Of a stretch of DNA of 64,000 nucleotides, positions 33,030 to 46,390 are shown piece after piece (positions within the stretch are counted from its first letter, which is position 1; each line of letters starts with the position of its first letter). Under the pieces are notes generated by a model, which was not told the DNA's origin, ran no database searches, and was given only the letters and a program-made list of their open reading frames with translations. A program made the translations under genes and the position numbers. Source of the DNA: Topomyia yanbarensis (lineage: Eukaryota > Arthropoda > Insecta > Diptera > Culicidae); the NCBI RefSeq assembly GCF_030247195.1, contig NC_080671.1:185235725-185299724 (forward strand). The letters are read 5' to 3'.

Positions 33030-33185
33030 TAGGCACAAATCCCCGCCTACATACTGGGAACGTGTCATTTAAGCCAATATATTCTTCTGATTCTAGTTGT
33101 GTGTACCCAGGGCAATATGTGTCAATCAGAATATATTGGGTTAAATGGCACGTTTCCCGTATGTAGTCGGGGATTTGCGAGATAA
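33030..33185. repeat. Two LOA 3' ends facing each other
   Basis: CACAAATCCCCGCCTACATA, then GGGAACGTGTCATTTAAGCC, to the TTCTGATTC tail (33034-33098) matches the 3' end of the LOA element at 24413-24470. Directly after it (33121-33178) the same 3' end appears in reverse complement (ATCAGAATATATTGGGTTAA, then TGGCACG). The two tails meet tail-to-tail with ~20 bases between. Confidence 0.75.
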
Positions 33186-33239
33186 TAAACCATCAGTGTT
33201 AACAGCGGCATGCGACCTCTAGTAGTTATTATCTCTTTT

Positions 33240-35220
33240 GCTATAACCGACGCCCCGAATTGTTTGGGTATTTTTCTCGTAATGGGCACCTGAAAGTTTT
33301 GCTCCGTGTGTCTCCAGGAAAACATGGAATCATTCCAAATCTTCTTAAAATAGGATATGACCAGTTCAACCATTGTTGTGTATTCACAATAGTTCTATGT
33401 GAAGACGAAGCGATGGATTGCTCCTCCCTGTGTACTTTACAGTACCAACCATATTTCGAAAGAAATTCTTACTTGTAGTCTTGCAACAGCATACATTCCA
33501 TCAGCGACGCGGGAAATGATTTAAAATTCATTCCCAAATGTAGCCGCTTTACCTATGAGGACTGGCAAAGAGACTGATCAGTCTCACCTCCTTCCTTCTC
33601 AAAATCAGTGCAACATTTAATCGACCACTACATTCAGGATGTTAGCTTCGCTCATGCAATGCAACATGCGTATCAGTGGGGGAAGTTACTATCACACTGT
33701 CAGGTAATGTTGTCCACAACATTAAAAAAGCTTTTTCGCAAGTTTAGGAGTTTTTATTGAAATTGACTTTTGGCAACGTGTCTTCCAATCCATTTTGAAA
33801 GCGCATCATTAAGACAAGTAGAGATTGGAAAACTGAGTGTCTGTGGATGTCCTCAAGGTGGTGTGCTGTCACCACTTTTTAATGGAACCTTGTCGCCGAT
33901 GGCTTGTTGAGAGAACTTATTCCATTCCCGCGAGAGACAACATATATTTTTCCCAGCATTTTTATAATCATTAAGTACCAGAACCAGTTTGAATATATTC
34001 AAGCAAGTTATTACTATGAAATTGCATAAGTCATGTCTAGTCATGCCATATGGCATTACAGGCGGGTGATGGGTAAATGAGCTTGGATTTCCGACATATG
34101 GTTTCGATGATCATCATATTATCATATCAGCATTTACATGAACACAGTTTTTACATAAACACAGATCAACATTTACATGAACACAGTTTTTGATTTGATG
34201 CAGTAAGTTATGTGTGATTGAGCAATGGAGTCTTTATGTTGGACTATCAGTTAATCCAGATAAAACCAAGGATTACAAAAGAAGCTTGTCCATTGCAATT
34301 TGTTGGACTTCGAAACTATTGTCGTAGATAAAGATAAGTACAATTTCAAAATCGACAGCGACAACTTGAAGAATACGTAGCTGTTACAGTTGTGATTTTT
34401 TATTGAAGGGACGATCCGGTCCTGGTGTCTACTGTCGTGAAATGAGATAAGACACATCCTATACGATATAATCCACCGTATTCTAAGTATAAGTTTTCGT
34501 GATTCTGTGTGGTGGACAATCGGCACTTGCAAAGGGTGTGATAAACGAATTTAGTTTTGCTCTCACAGTCATACTGCCCCCAAAACCATTTAGTTCGACG
34601 GATTCGAGATCGAAATTAGTAATCGCATGTTGAACCAAATTGAAAACTGAGCATTTCAAATGGTATCTGCGTTTATGCGGTTCCGGAAACATTCCGGTAC
34701 TACTAGAACTGAATTCCCGGACGACCTGGCTAGAGCACACGCCGCGACTGCTTTCGTCGATCCATAACCTGTTTTGATTCTGTCGATTAGTTGGATAAAA
34801 CACAAGATCCGCTTGTAAACTTTTCTGTCGGTTGCATTTTTCCAACTACAATTGCAGCATTTTAGTCAGCTCACTGGCTGGACATTGCAAACTCTATTGT
34901 GGCTAATATTCAGGGTGCTGAGTATTATTCGTGCAATCTTTGTTGAGTTACGAAGCTTCATATCTTGTGATATGTAACTGTCTTGCAGTAATGCAATTGC
35001 GTATCCGGATTTGCTGCAACTGTTATTGTTCTAAACTTAATGTGGTAGAGAGCTATAGACTTTATAAGTAGGTTTCTCTATTCCTTCGAGAGTAAAGAAT
35101 CCATGCTGGATTGTCTTGTGTTGTTATTTTTATTTCTATCTTTTCAATTGACTTCCCTTTCCCTTCCTATCATAGAAATGATGAGACGCCATGGCAAGGC
35201 AGCACAAGAATAAAAGAGAA
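33240..35220 (+). pseudogene. Degraded LOA LINE, second copy
   Basis: This is recognisable by direct similarity to the LOA element at 19620-24480. SPGKHGIIPNLLKIGYD (33305) corresponds to SPGKDGILPVLLQKGFD. Further on come GMQHAYQ-like sequence (33655), SVCGCPQGGVLSPLF (33836), the FADD region altered to FDDHH (34102), GRSGPGVYCREM (34408, RNase H) and the 3' untranslated region ending with a CATGGCAAGGCA match (35190). About 160 bp of unrelated sequence interrupts it at ~33917-34075, and there are many frameshifts. It lacks the endonuclease end, so it is 5'-truncated and long dead. Confidence 0.8.
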
Positions 35221-35261
35221 TATTTTCAGTTATTAGCCATATTTGTTTTTGTGTTTTTTCT

Positions 35262-36045
35262 TTTTTATTTCGTCTATGTTAGTCACATTTTCTTTTTTAC
35301 ATTTTAACGACATTCAATTAGCTAGAGATTACTGGGTAGGTAAAGTTATAAAAATTTGAGCCATAGTACTCAAGTGAGAGCAAGGATGTGAAGTAAACAG
35401 ATCGGAAAACTATAAGTGGCAGGGTCATTAGAACAGGCTTAATATCGTACGGGCTTAATCTTTGTCTTCTGTTAATGAGGGTCGAGCTTAGGCAGAATAA
35501 CTACGAATCACCCGAGTTCACTAACATGTGTCCTGATAAAGGTAGACGTGTCTATCTTTACCGTGACAACCGACAAAAATTAAACCACGCAAGATCACCG
35601 CTGAAAACCTGTCGACGATTAGCATCAATCTTAACGATGATTGCTGCTGTTCATCTCTGTTTGCCTTTCGAATGCCGGGATAGATTTTTATTAGACTATT
35701 GTCACTGTGCTTACAGTCGTAGCGGGTTTGCTGCATTGTGTAAGGTAATGGCTGTGTCTGCAACAGCTAGCCACCGTTGCCGATGGATTCCCATCAGTTC
35801 CTTTTTCTTTTTTCCTTTTTTATTTCGACTATGTTAGTCACATTTTTTTTACATTTTAACGACATTCAATTAGCTAGAGCTTACTGGGTAGGGAACCCCC
35901 CCCCCCCTACATTAAGATTGATGCTAATCGTCGACAGGTTTTCAGTGGTGATCTTGCGTGGCTTAATTTTTGTCGGTTGTCACGGTAAAGATAGACACGT
36001 CTACCTTTATCAGGACAGATGTTAGTGAACTCGGGTGATTCGTAG
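35262..36045. repeat. Composite direct and inverted duplication
   Basis: Positions 35500-35638 are the near-perfect reverse complement of 35908-36045, ~138 bp per arm with a ~270-bp spacer. In addition, 35262-35342 (TATTTCGTCTATGTTAGTCA onward) is repeated in direct orientation at 35816-35895, next to the second arm, where a 12-C run follows (35889-35900). Low divergence points to a recent rearrangement. No coding function; short ORFs here are products of the duplication. Confidence 0.85.
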
Positions 36046-36105
36046 TTATTTGTTTTTGTGATTAAATTATGGCTGTTCAAAAGCATTGTTATTTTTTAAC
36101 AACAT

Positions 36106-36122
36106 GGGCATGAAATGGTTAA
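36106..36122. repeat. Solo end of the TTCATGCCCA MITE family
   Basis: GGGCATGAAATGGTTAA matches the terminus of the MITE at 45863-46390, including the TTAA. The partner end was not found nearby. Confidence 0.5.
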
Positions 36123-39100
36123 CATGTTCCTTTTGACAGAAAAGGTCTACAAACACCGGGGTCGTGTCAATTGTTAAAAAGTTGGGTCAATTCCGAAGTA
36201 ATTTGATTGTAGAATGCGAATCCGGGGTCAGAATTGGAGCATATTGAGATAGTAGAGATTATGTACTCGAAGCACGATGTTTTCCCACTTTTGAGGTTAT
36301 ATTCAGGATTCAAACAATTTTTGCGGTCTGTCTTTTCAGTTACATCATGTAGTACCACTCTTACGCTTTAATTTAAGTGTTCAAGAGATCCATTAGATTT
36401 TTTGGGGCAGTTATGGCTTTTTGAAATTAAGAAATTTATACCTTCGACGTCAGTAGCATCTGCATCAAGTCTTTGAGACAATAATTTTTACTGATCAATT
36501 TTTCTTGAAACTTTTCACTTGGGGGTTTTTGAGGTCGCTGAGAACAAATATGAAATCAAAAAAAAAACAACAAAATTTGTGTTTTTAAAATTGCGCATTA
36601 AGAAACGTATTTAGATATGCGGCTAATTGAAACAATCTTAAAGCTGATAGAAAATTACTTCTGTTTTAAATCAATACTACATAAGTTATCAAGTAACAAA
36701 AAATTGTTGTGTATGTTATTTGTACACTCACCACAGAGATGTTATAAGTATGTGGTAAGTTTCATACGTGGAAACTAACAACAGGGATATTTTAATGTGA
36801 AGTGCCAAAGAGCAAGAGGACGAGAACAGTACAACCTAAGAGCCGTATGTTCAACTGAGAAAAACACATGGAGTGTAAGCACAACGCAAACATCAGTGAC
36901 AAGTTGTTGAAGGGATCGAGATAAATTTGAATCTATGTGAGTGCTAGGCAGTATTGAAATGATTGAGTCGTCAATTTTAACAAATAATTTGCAGTTTGCA
37001 GTGAGCTGACTGCAGTTAAGATTTGCCTGGTCTGCTTTGCTTAGAAAATTGTTTTCGTGGATTATCTTCGTGATATTTTCCATTACTGTTTACTAACCAC
37101 GAAAAAAAGTTAAATAAACGACGCGATTTGCGTGATGAGGTGCAACATTCTATTTCACACTGAGCGAAAAAAGGTGAGTAGGGTCGATTAGCCAGTTATG
37201 GGAGTAGGTAAAACTGGTAACGGATATGTCAATATACCATTTTAATACATTATTTTCACAGTACATAACTGTCAATATTCATCAAACATTTCACCGTAAT
37301 TGGATGAGAAATTATCATGTGCTGAATCGTGGAAATTTTATCTACTTAATAATGTGGTACTCGTCAAATAGCCGATTGGAAATGAGTATAGCCATAATTG
37401 AGACTATTACCATAGCAGACTTACCAGCCCTAGATCTGCCACATGCAGACGAGGTATTTACTCCCGATAATGGAATCGATCAACAGAACAAGCTCTCCAT
37501 TATCCATAAGTCTAACCCACGGTCAAGGTTTTCGAAGCGAATTTTTAGCCCACCGGACAACAACTCATAGATTTGCAGATGAAAACGTCTATCGAACTAC
37601 CTGCCCGTGTATCGATATTTGCACTGCGCTTGATGTGAGCCGGTGGAACATCGGGATCATCAAACGATTCGCCCGAATGACGGAGGTAGCATTGCTAATT
37701 TTGGACTCACCATGTGGAATACATCGAGTTCCTGCGGTCGATATAAACACTCTGTGATCGTCGCGGCAGCAAGGTTGAATCGGAGTTGCGTTTACCGTAC
37801 ATGACGAAGCGGATGATGGCTGCTCGTACAATTGTCCGAAAGAAGAATTAACACGTAACACGACGGACGCTCGAAACCGTTATCACCTTCTCCAACCGGG
37901 ACCGGCTTGCCAGAGGACTCTTTATTCTGTGGCTAAAGCTCACTCCGACGAACAGCGACGCGTCGCGCAGATGCAAAATTCAAAGTGAGACTAACCTGTC
38001 ATATTCCACAATACCGATCGGTGCTCGTCGTTTGCTGATAGACAGATCTTAGCGACCGGTCCCCCTCAGCGTTGGGGGTGGAAATGGGAAGAAGCATGGG
38101 GCGCAACCAACAAGGTCCACTTTTTTGCACGCGTTCGACCCGGTGTGCGGCAACGGATGGCATTTCGGCAATGAGGAATAAACTTTTCGCACAAATCAAC
38201 GCTGGTTGTGTAGGAATTTTAGATTTCCTCCCCCTTCACGCACATCATCATATACGAGTGCGGTTATTCTGACGGTTGTGCGAGGGTTGTTTGTTTGTTT
38301 TGCGAAGCGAGAAGAGCGTATCGTATAGGAAATCAAAGCAGTTGCAGGCAGGCATCTCCTGCAGGTTATATGCGAGTTGGTTTTAGTTTTGTTGTAGTAA
38401 CTCACTGTTCTGCCGGTCTCTCTGGTAGGGTGCTTTGGCGAAATCTTTGGCTGCTGAACCTTGTGTGCTGTTACAGGTGATAATGTGTTACAGGTCTCGC
38501 TCGATTTAACGGACGTATCTAGCTATTGATAACAAGCGTCCTTTATAAACAGCTAACAACAGTGACGATAAAACGTAATTCGTCCAAATAAACGACGTTT
38601 TTGTTTTTACTCTACGCTTTGACTACGCTTCATATGAGTCAACTTTGCAGAAAATCGAATCCTACCTGTGCTAAATATCACACCGTTCGGCAGGGTGGAA
38701 TTAGAAAAAATGCGCCGATGATCTGTGAGAATCCGGAAGGTGCGAAAAACGATACCGGTCGGAATGATGAACAACACGATGGCGCTAACAAATGGTTCGG
38801 TAACAGTACACCTAATCTGTTTAGCTACCCGGCTTGGTTAGTGGTTGTGTAATGCAAGACCGAATTACAAGTCACGTGACTGGGGCAGTACTCGAACCGG
38901 TTTAACCGCTCCCTTACAAGTAAATTGTTGCAAGGTCACTGCAAAAGAGGAGTGTCTGGAATGAAGCTTTAAGTTATGTGGCGTTCGTAGAGAACTTTTG
39001 TTGATATTGTTTGCCGGGAATGTTTGCCAATGCACAGTGGTCGCAATGGTACCAACAGGTGCGTTTAATTAATGGTGCTCTAGGAGGTGATTTTTGCGAT

Positions 39101-39570
39101 TTTGTGTGTTTGGAATACTTTTCAGAATGGAAGCCCTCTTCTTTTGATGCATACTGAATTGTGATTAATACAACTAAAAGTGAGATAGAAAATTTATTTC
39201 CTCTAACTTTCGAGATGAAGTCAGCGACAAAGTTATAGCAATTTATACTGCGAGAAAACTTACAGAACATGTTAACTCTTCAAAATGTAATGGTGTTGAG
39301 ATGAAGCCCGTTGTTTTCGGTAGGCACTCAAAAAAATTATTTTTTCATTAAAACTTTTTTCTGACATTTTTGCAACTCTTCAAATGTTCTATGAAGTTGT
39401 CGGAATTCAGAAATTACAGACATTTATCGAGGATGTCAACATTTTTTAATTGCAAACTTAAGAGTTATTAAATAAAGTGTATTAAAAATACCGCCATTTT
39501 GAACGTCAATTATTAAGAGATGTGGAAATATGTGGAAGACTTTTCGATTCTATGAGAAAGACAGTAATTC
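36123..39570. other. Unique DNA without recognisable genes
   Basis: AT-rich to 37380, then moderately GC-rich from about 37400 to 38880 with overlapping frames of 66-114 codons on both strands (37226-37570, 37443-37757, 37589-37861). None shows a known domain. Overlap on both strands argues against more than one being real. The GC-rich part could include host exon or regulatory sequence. Confidence 0.3.
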
Positions 39571-40666
39571 ATTGATGCAGTGTGTGTAGATTTCTCCAAA
39601 GCCTTCGATCGCCTTCCTCATCAGCTTGCTGTTGAAAAGTTGAGGCGTATCGGATTTCCGGACTGGCTGACCAATTGGATCTTCTCGTACCTTACAAACC
39701 GCAGTGCATCTGTGCAACTTGGAACTGTACTTTCAGACCCATTCGACTTCACATCGGGTGTACCTCAAGGGAGTCACCTTGGACCTCTTCTCTTCGTGCT
39801 CTTTGTGAATGACATTTGCAGCGAATTTACATCGTGTAAGGTGATGTACGCAGATGATCTGAAAATTTATCGCATCATAACTACTCTGGTAGATTGTTGT
39901 GCACTTCAGATGGACATAGATAGGATCATGAGTTGGTGTGATAGAAACGGAATGACTGTAAACATTCAGAAATGCAACATAATCACATTCACACGAATCC
40001 TCTCGCCAATTACGTTTGTGTATGCAGTGAGCGCTGCCCCAGTAAAACGAGTTTCATAAATCAAGGACCTTGGTGTTATACTTGGCCGTAAGCTACGTTT
40101 CATCGAACACTTCAATGCAGTAACTGCTAAAGCCTATGTAGTACTAGGACTCATCAAACGACACACCCAAGATTTCAACGACGTCTACTGCCTGAAGGCA
40201 CTGTACATCAGTCTGGTACGCAGCATTCTAGAGTATGGAGTTATCGTTTGGGCCCCGTATCACACCGTACACATTAATCGCCTAGAACGGGTGCAAAAGA
40301 GCTTCGTCCGGTATGCCCTTCGACGGCTTCCCTGGCAAAATCGATTTGAACTATCACCGTATGAGCATCGTTGTGCTCTTATCAACCTGCCTACGCTACG
40401 AAACAGGAGTTTTTCTGCAGCGACTTTTTGTGTTCGATCTTCTCGCTGACAACATTGACTGCCCTCTGCTTCTCGCTAAGCTGGACTTCAACGTTCCTGG
40501 TAGGTCTCTGCGGAGAATGGACTTCTTTCGGCGCTCTACTCATCGCACGCAGTACGGCCAGAATAACCCGGTAGATGTTTGCTGTCAGCTCTTCAATAGC
40601 GTTTTTCATCATTTTCACTTTAACTTAAGTAGAGAAATGTTCAAATTGAAAATAGGTTTAAGTTAG
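39571..40666 (+). pseudogene. 5'-truncated CR1 (T1/Q-like) LINE, RT domain
   Basis: The frame starts in RT motif A (VCVDFSKAFDRLPHQL) and continues through SGVPQGSHLGPLLFVLFVND and the catalytic YADDLKIY. It then runs on past a single TAA (40057-40059) with IKDLGVILG, SLVRSILEYGVIVWAP and VQKSFVRYALRRLPW. A frameshift near 40395 moves the C-terminus (LFVFDLLADNIDCPLLLAKL) into the frame that ends at 40664-40666. YADDLKIY and SGVPQGSHLGPLLF are the signature of CR1-clade T1/Q elements of mosquitoes. The endonuclease and N-terminal RT are missing. With just one stop and one frameshift it is a fairly young dead copy. Confidence 0.85.
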
Positions 40667-43582
40667 TATAGTATTTCAGTCTGTACGAAAATTTATTAAT
40701 TCGAAGACAATATATTAATTCAATATTAATTATTTCAAAAAGTACCTCAAGAAAAAAGCTAGTTATAGCCGGCATCTTCGGACTTCTATATAAAAAATAG
40801 TTTGTTTTGCATTACAGTTTCAACAATATTATATGGATTTAATACCGCCATATTTGTTTGGAATATCATTTGCACGAAAAGTCATAGTGGAAAAAGTTAA
40901 ATTATAAAAAAACTAGATTTGAGGGGGTTGCCATAAAAAACGCTTTATAAATGTCCAAAAGTTCAAGTTCTCCAACAAAATTCTTCATTATGAGCATTTC
41001 TAAAACTTTGTCGAAGACACCAACTTTCTACCTCGTCAGTATAAAAGGTTAATTATTTTAGTTTGATCATACTACTATGTCAAATTTTAATTTTTATCAG
41101 ATTGGGGGAATATGCATACAAACAATTCCTCCAAAGATCCTGCCGAAAGACTTTAAATTGGCTCGCCGGATCCGCCGTTAGCGGAACTATAATATTTTCC
41201 ACAATAAAACAAACCATTGGTTCTTTTCAGGACAAATCAATTACATTGTAGTAAGAATACTTAACTGAAATTTTCATTTTGCATTGCATTACAAACCAAT
41301 CCCTACCCGCCTTTCTCTTCTTCCAATTTGGATTATTTTCAATCCTAATACTGCGTGGCGGCGGCACTGGTTTGCAAATTCATAAGTAATAACACGTGGA
41401 AAATATAAAAGTCTGAGGGTATGTGTGTGTATTGTTTTCAAGGAAGTTGTAATTTAATTTTAAAAAATATGATACGCCAACGAAGGAGAGAAAAGGAATA
41501 TTAAATCAAAACTCTTCATGCGAATACAAAAGTCGCCTGAAAAGGGCAGGTTCGAAGCCAAATGGGTTGGTCATCGATTGAAATCAGTTTACTTCCATCG
41601 TCAAAGAGGTGAAGCTTCAAACAAAAACTGTTCAAAGCCAACCAAACAGGAATGAGGTTCTATCAGATGTTTTAAAATATGTTTTTCCTGTGTGCATGAT
41701 ATTTTCGACCCTTCGGATATAAAAATAATAGTTTATGAAAGAAAAAAATTTCAAATTTAATTTTTGGTTGATGGTTTCATAAGGCTGATAAGGGCTAACT
41801 TGATTTCCAAAGAAAATGTATTCTGGGTGGGATTTTTGTTCCAATAGGTCCCCATTACTGGCACGGAGCTATATAAACTGATTATTACAGTCAGTCCACG
41901 GAGCCGACTGAATCCTTATAATTACCTTCTCTTCCGATATTGAAGTGTAGTCTCCGGCCATTCAACATGGTTGACTAACAGAAACAGACTAAAATCACAA
42001 ATATATTTGTTCAAGATTTGCGGCTTGGTGAATGAAATTAGCGGTAACCAATCACTCCATTCACTTGTATTGGTATAAAATAAGATTTTTTGTTTGCCAA
42101 TTTGTATTCTCTTGTTAAATTAAGGATAGATTTCCGAAGCGTTAGTCTTCTGGTGACATATGAACATTAAACTGGAGTACACTGGGTGCCATCAGGCTTA
42201 TGCTGTAGAAGTTGTTGAGAGGGTTCGAACGGATCAAGACATCAAAAACTAGTTTTAAAAAAGGACATTGAAAGGAAATCAGCTTCAATACGACTTCAAT
42301 CAGATTAATGAATAGGGGTCAATACTGAAAATTCGCTGCCTCTGCAATTCTTAATCGAATTCTAAGCTTCACAAATGATAGAAAGTCCGTTAATCACAGT
42401 TTGTCATCCAAGACAACAACGGTCACAATACTGCTTTCTACTTTCTGCTCTGACCGAGTCAGTGTGAAGCGAACGATAAAAACAGTTACTTTTATTGTGT
42501 GTGCATTGTCTGAATTACAAAAGAAACCGTTATTTTTATGCCTGCCGAGGTATTTAATCTAAGGAGATGAGTAAGTCTCAGAAGCAAAACGTGGTGTGTC
42601 GGCCAAATACGGTGGCCTTTTCGTATTAGATCAAGTATTCGAAGAGTATTTATTGAAGGGGAAAAATGGAGCTTTGTCTATCCAGTTCCACGGCTTACAA
42701 AGGTCGCCATTATCCAGTTTCATCCTATCAGGCACACTATCCAGATAACGTTCAACAAATTGATGCTGACAACCCAAAACAAAACACTGCGGTATCATAG
42801 GCCACTCTTTACACAAATAAAGGATTAAATTATACGAGCCGTTTCGGTGCTCAAACGGCACGTTATGGAAACCATGGTCACAAGTCGTTAAAGAAAACTT
42901 TAATACTATTGCCCGAACCATAAACCGTACCCAAATTGGTGACTGCTATTTGGGCAATACTGACAATTTCCAGTATCTCAGATTCAACAGCGAAAAAGTA
43001 CGAGAGACGACGGGTTAACACTCGTGAACCGTAAGTGATCCCGAGCAGAACGCTAGCATTAACGATGACTACATGAACATGTACGGCGAAGGAGACTTCT
43101 AGTTGCAGTTGGCAAATATTTTGCCTCTGCGCAAAATATGCGAAATCTGACGAATAGTCAGACCTTGTGAGTATATGTCAAAAAAGGAATTGTAAAAAAG
43201 AACATGTTCATGTTTTTTGGATTTCAATGCTTCGTAATGCCCTTCATATTGTTCCCCGATTATTATTGGTATAGTTGGAGTTTTGTGGTCGCTATTACAG
43301 CATTTCAATTAGTAATGGGCACATGAATAATAGTAAATACTACCTTGTAGTCTTCCCATATGCACATCGCACACAATGTTCGCTCTGGTTCTGACGTCAT
43401 ATTAAACCCACACTTCGTGTACGAACTAAAACACGCTATTTCGTACCTAAATACGTGCAAATGTTCGTTTGCACAACCGAACCACATGCACGTACACGGT
43501 GTGCGTACTCTCTTCATCACTAGCGTTGACTCATTTAGTCTTATGCAAATCGTTCTTGTGTGCGCACCCGGTGTACGTACAC
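40667..43582. other. No recognised gene; one unexplained ORF
   Basis: Mostly AT-rich. A 96-codon minus-strand ORF at 42631-42921 has a balanced composition and several Trp and Cys residues, but no motif I recognise. Positions 40975-41050 resemble a dispersed AT-rich mosquito repeat (TTTGTCGAAGACACCAACTT). No boundaries can be set. Confidence 0.3.
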
Positions 43583-43584
43583 TA

Positions 43585-44699
43585 GGGCATTGCAAAAAAT
43601 GTTTTTTTGAATTCTCAAAGACCTTCCCCCCTCTCATATTGTGATAAATGTCAAAGCTCAGATGGCAAATTTCACATCATTTGGACAATTTTAGACCCCT
43701 GCCCACCTCGTTTGAAATTTTTGAAATTGATACTATGGGAAAAATAGAGGAAAAATATATTAAATGCTATAACTATTGAAGTAGCACTCAGAAAATATCA
43801 ATTCATACCTCTTTTTAAAAGAAATAACCTTATTATTTGAATGGAGATATTTCTGTTTATCGAAAAATACGGGAAAGTGGGGTACTGGGTCATTTTGCCC
43901 CCAAAATCCCCTATTTTTAATATTTTTTCTGCTCCGTAATGCAATTCATACATATTTTGCAGTTTTTCTAATGTGAAAAAGTTTCAGGGATCGAATGGAG
44001 CCTTTTTGACCTTTGTCCGAATACGAGAAGCTGGGGTTATAGAGCCTTTTGTCATTCATATTAAATTTGATCATTACCATCAATACCTCAATTTCCTCTA
44101 TTTTCCCGGGAATGAAACTATTTTCATGTGATTCCTAAGAAGATTTCACACTAAAAGTAGTAAATTAAAGATTAATTTATTGTTAAATGGAGTTGATATA
44201 AGCGATATAATGATAAAAATGTGAAATCGAGACTACTGTTTGTTTGTTTGCACTAAATGTCAGAAAATTTGATGTTTATGAATTTTACCGGTAACGAATC
44301 TATTTTTCCTAACCCCAACTTCCCGTATTCGGACAAAGGTCAAAAAGGTGCCGTTCGATTTCTGACATTATTGAAAATAGTGGATTTTGGGGATAAAATG
44401 GCCGAGGACCGTATTTTTCGAGATACAAAAATATCTTCATTCATATAATAAGGTTATTCCCTTTAAAAAAAGGTATGAATTGTAATTTTCTGAGTACTAT
44501 TTCAAAAGTTATAGCATTTACTATATTTTTCCTCCATTTTTCCCATAGTATCAATTTTAAAAATTTCAAGCGATGTGGGCGGGTGTCTAGAATTGTCCAA
44601 ATGATGTGAAATTTGCCATCTGAGCTTACTTTGACATTTGTCACAATATGAGAGGGGGGGGCTTTGAGAATTCAAAAAAAACTTTTTTTTGCAATGCCC
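43585..44699. mobile_element. 1.1-kb palindromic foldback element C
   Basis: GGGCATTGCAAAAAA, then GAATTCTCAAAG, at the left end is mirrored at 44699. The match continues almost to the centre: CATCTGAGC...TTGACA, ATCAATTTC, AATAACCTTATTAT and CGTATTCGGACAAAGG appear on both arms. TA lies outside both ends (43583-43584 and 44700-44701). Arms are ~450 bp with a ~200-bp centre (44050-44270). Non-autonomous, no transposase ORF. Confidence 0.85.
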
Positions 44700-44941
44700 T
44701 AACGTACACGGATGTTTGAACTAGAGTTTGTACACCGTTCGCTTGGGTTCGATGTTCGAGGCGAACCTGTACATCGAGACGAAGCATGTTTGAGGTTGAA
44801 CGCGTGCATGAAATTTTGTAAACAGGTGCAAAATTGTCGATGTTCATGGGAAGTCTGCTACCTTGAATCTATTTTTCCATGCTCTTTTCGTTCAATCGTA
44901 ACTTTTTTCTCCATGGTAGGTTTACTGCTCCCTAATTCATC

Positions 44942-45237
44942 TTAGCTCCTCTATTCATCCCACTCATTCGAACACATTAATTAGAGCAGTATCTGCTATA
45001 TCTATACAACGAATTAGCTGAAATTGTCAGGATGAATAAGGTTACGTTGTGCTCGATTTTTCGCTTCGCTCAAACGTGAGTATTTTACATTTTCCAGGTA
45101 AACATTTAACTGTACTGCTTCTTAGGAACGAAGCAAAGATGATGATAGCTATTTAGGCGCAATCCAGTCACTCTAATTCGAGTTATCAACGAAATAGTGT
45201 GATATCCTGACTAATGGGATGAATAAGGGCTCGCTAA
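44942..45237. mobile_element. ~296-bp MITE-like inverted repeat
   Basis: TTAGCTCCTCTATTCATCCC at the left is mirrored as GGGATGAATAAGGGCTCGCTAA at the right, with ~75% identity over 24 bp. The interior is not palindromic. Confidence 0.6.
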
Positions 45238-45529
45238 CCTGCTTGTTATCAACCGGAAGCTTTTGAGCCTAAAAAATGCATCGTAGTGTTAAAAATAACA
45301 AAGATAATTTTGAGATATATGGCTATCCGGTCAATTTCAAGATAAGAACAACCGTTTTAGGTTTGGAGCTTAAATTGAATTATGTAGAAAATATGTTACC
45401 ATTGGAAGCTGGCTGCCCAGAGTTAAAAAACAAAAAACTAATCATTTCTTTCAACTAACCATGTACTGGAAGACTATTAATAAACAACTAGAGAACAACT
45501 ATGATTTACACTTTCAGGTTACATTGCTT

Positions 45530-45830
45530 GCTTGAAGTGAACTTATTTCCTTCTAAGTCCCAAACATCGTGTTACTTAGAAGAGTCTGATGAACTGTATT
45601 TTCGTTAAGTAGCTGAAGCTTCACCACTTCTCGTCTACCCTATTATTCATCCGTCCTTGTGTACGATCGAGATTATGCTAAAGTATCAATATGGGTCGGA
45701 TTGGTATTAATTTCTACTTAACATTTTCTAAGCAACTTTTCTTAGATAATCAGTGCAACACGATGAAGTCCGCCAAAATCATCGTCACAACGCAACGTAC
45801 AGCAATAATGCACGTAAATAGAAAATCATT
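45530..45830 (+). repeat. Dispersed repeat, copy 1
   Basis: Shares a broken series of matches with 54985-55275 in the same orientation: AGAGTCTGATGAA, GTTAAGTA..TGAAGC, GATTGGTATTA, AAGCAA and AAAATCATCGTCACAACGCAACG. Diverged copies of one uncharacterised family. Confidence 0.6.
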
Positions 45831-45862
45831 TTTGCAATCCAATTTGCCACTAATAACATTTT

Positions 45863-46390
45863 TTAACCCATTCATGCCCATGTTGTTTGTGGACAACAAT
45901 GTTTTTAAATAGCTATAACTTTTGATTGAGGCCAGATTTGCTCACAAAAACATATAAGGCTAATGAATGTGACTATTGCCTTTCATTTGAGTTATAGCAG
46001 TTACATGGATCAGCTGTAGAAGTGAAGTTATTGCAATTAGTTTAATTTTATTCCTTAGGAGCAGTGCTGCCCTGGGACAGTTTGCGTTTACATCGAAAAA
46101 TGATTTTTTCAAATATCTTCGTTGTGGTGCAATAATATTGCAAACTGATAAAACTTATCAATTGAGACTGTCTTTGGCTACGTTTTCCATGCAATTTGAC
46201 TATTGTAAATATTCTTGGAGAATTGTATTGAGCATTGGAAGGTAAAAATTGAGCAGCTTCTAGCACTGCAAGGGAAGCACCTGTCTTTATGAAAATAGAC
46301 TTTTCGTGTTTCTTGATCTCACCGTTTTCAAGGAAAAATAGTTTTGAAACTCTACATGCACTAGAAAATAGTTGGGCATGAAAGCGTTAA
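45863..46390. mobile_element. TTAA-flanked MITE, type 2
   Basis: TTAACCCATTCATGCCCA at the left and its counterpart TGGGCATGAAAGCGTTAA at the right. TTAA is at both outer edges, so insertion is of piggyBac style. It is 528 bp long with no ORF of note. The terminus occurs again alone at 36106-36122. Confidence 0.75.
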
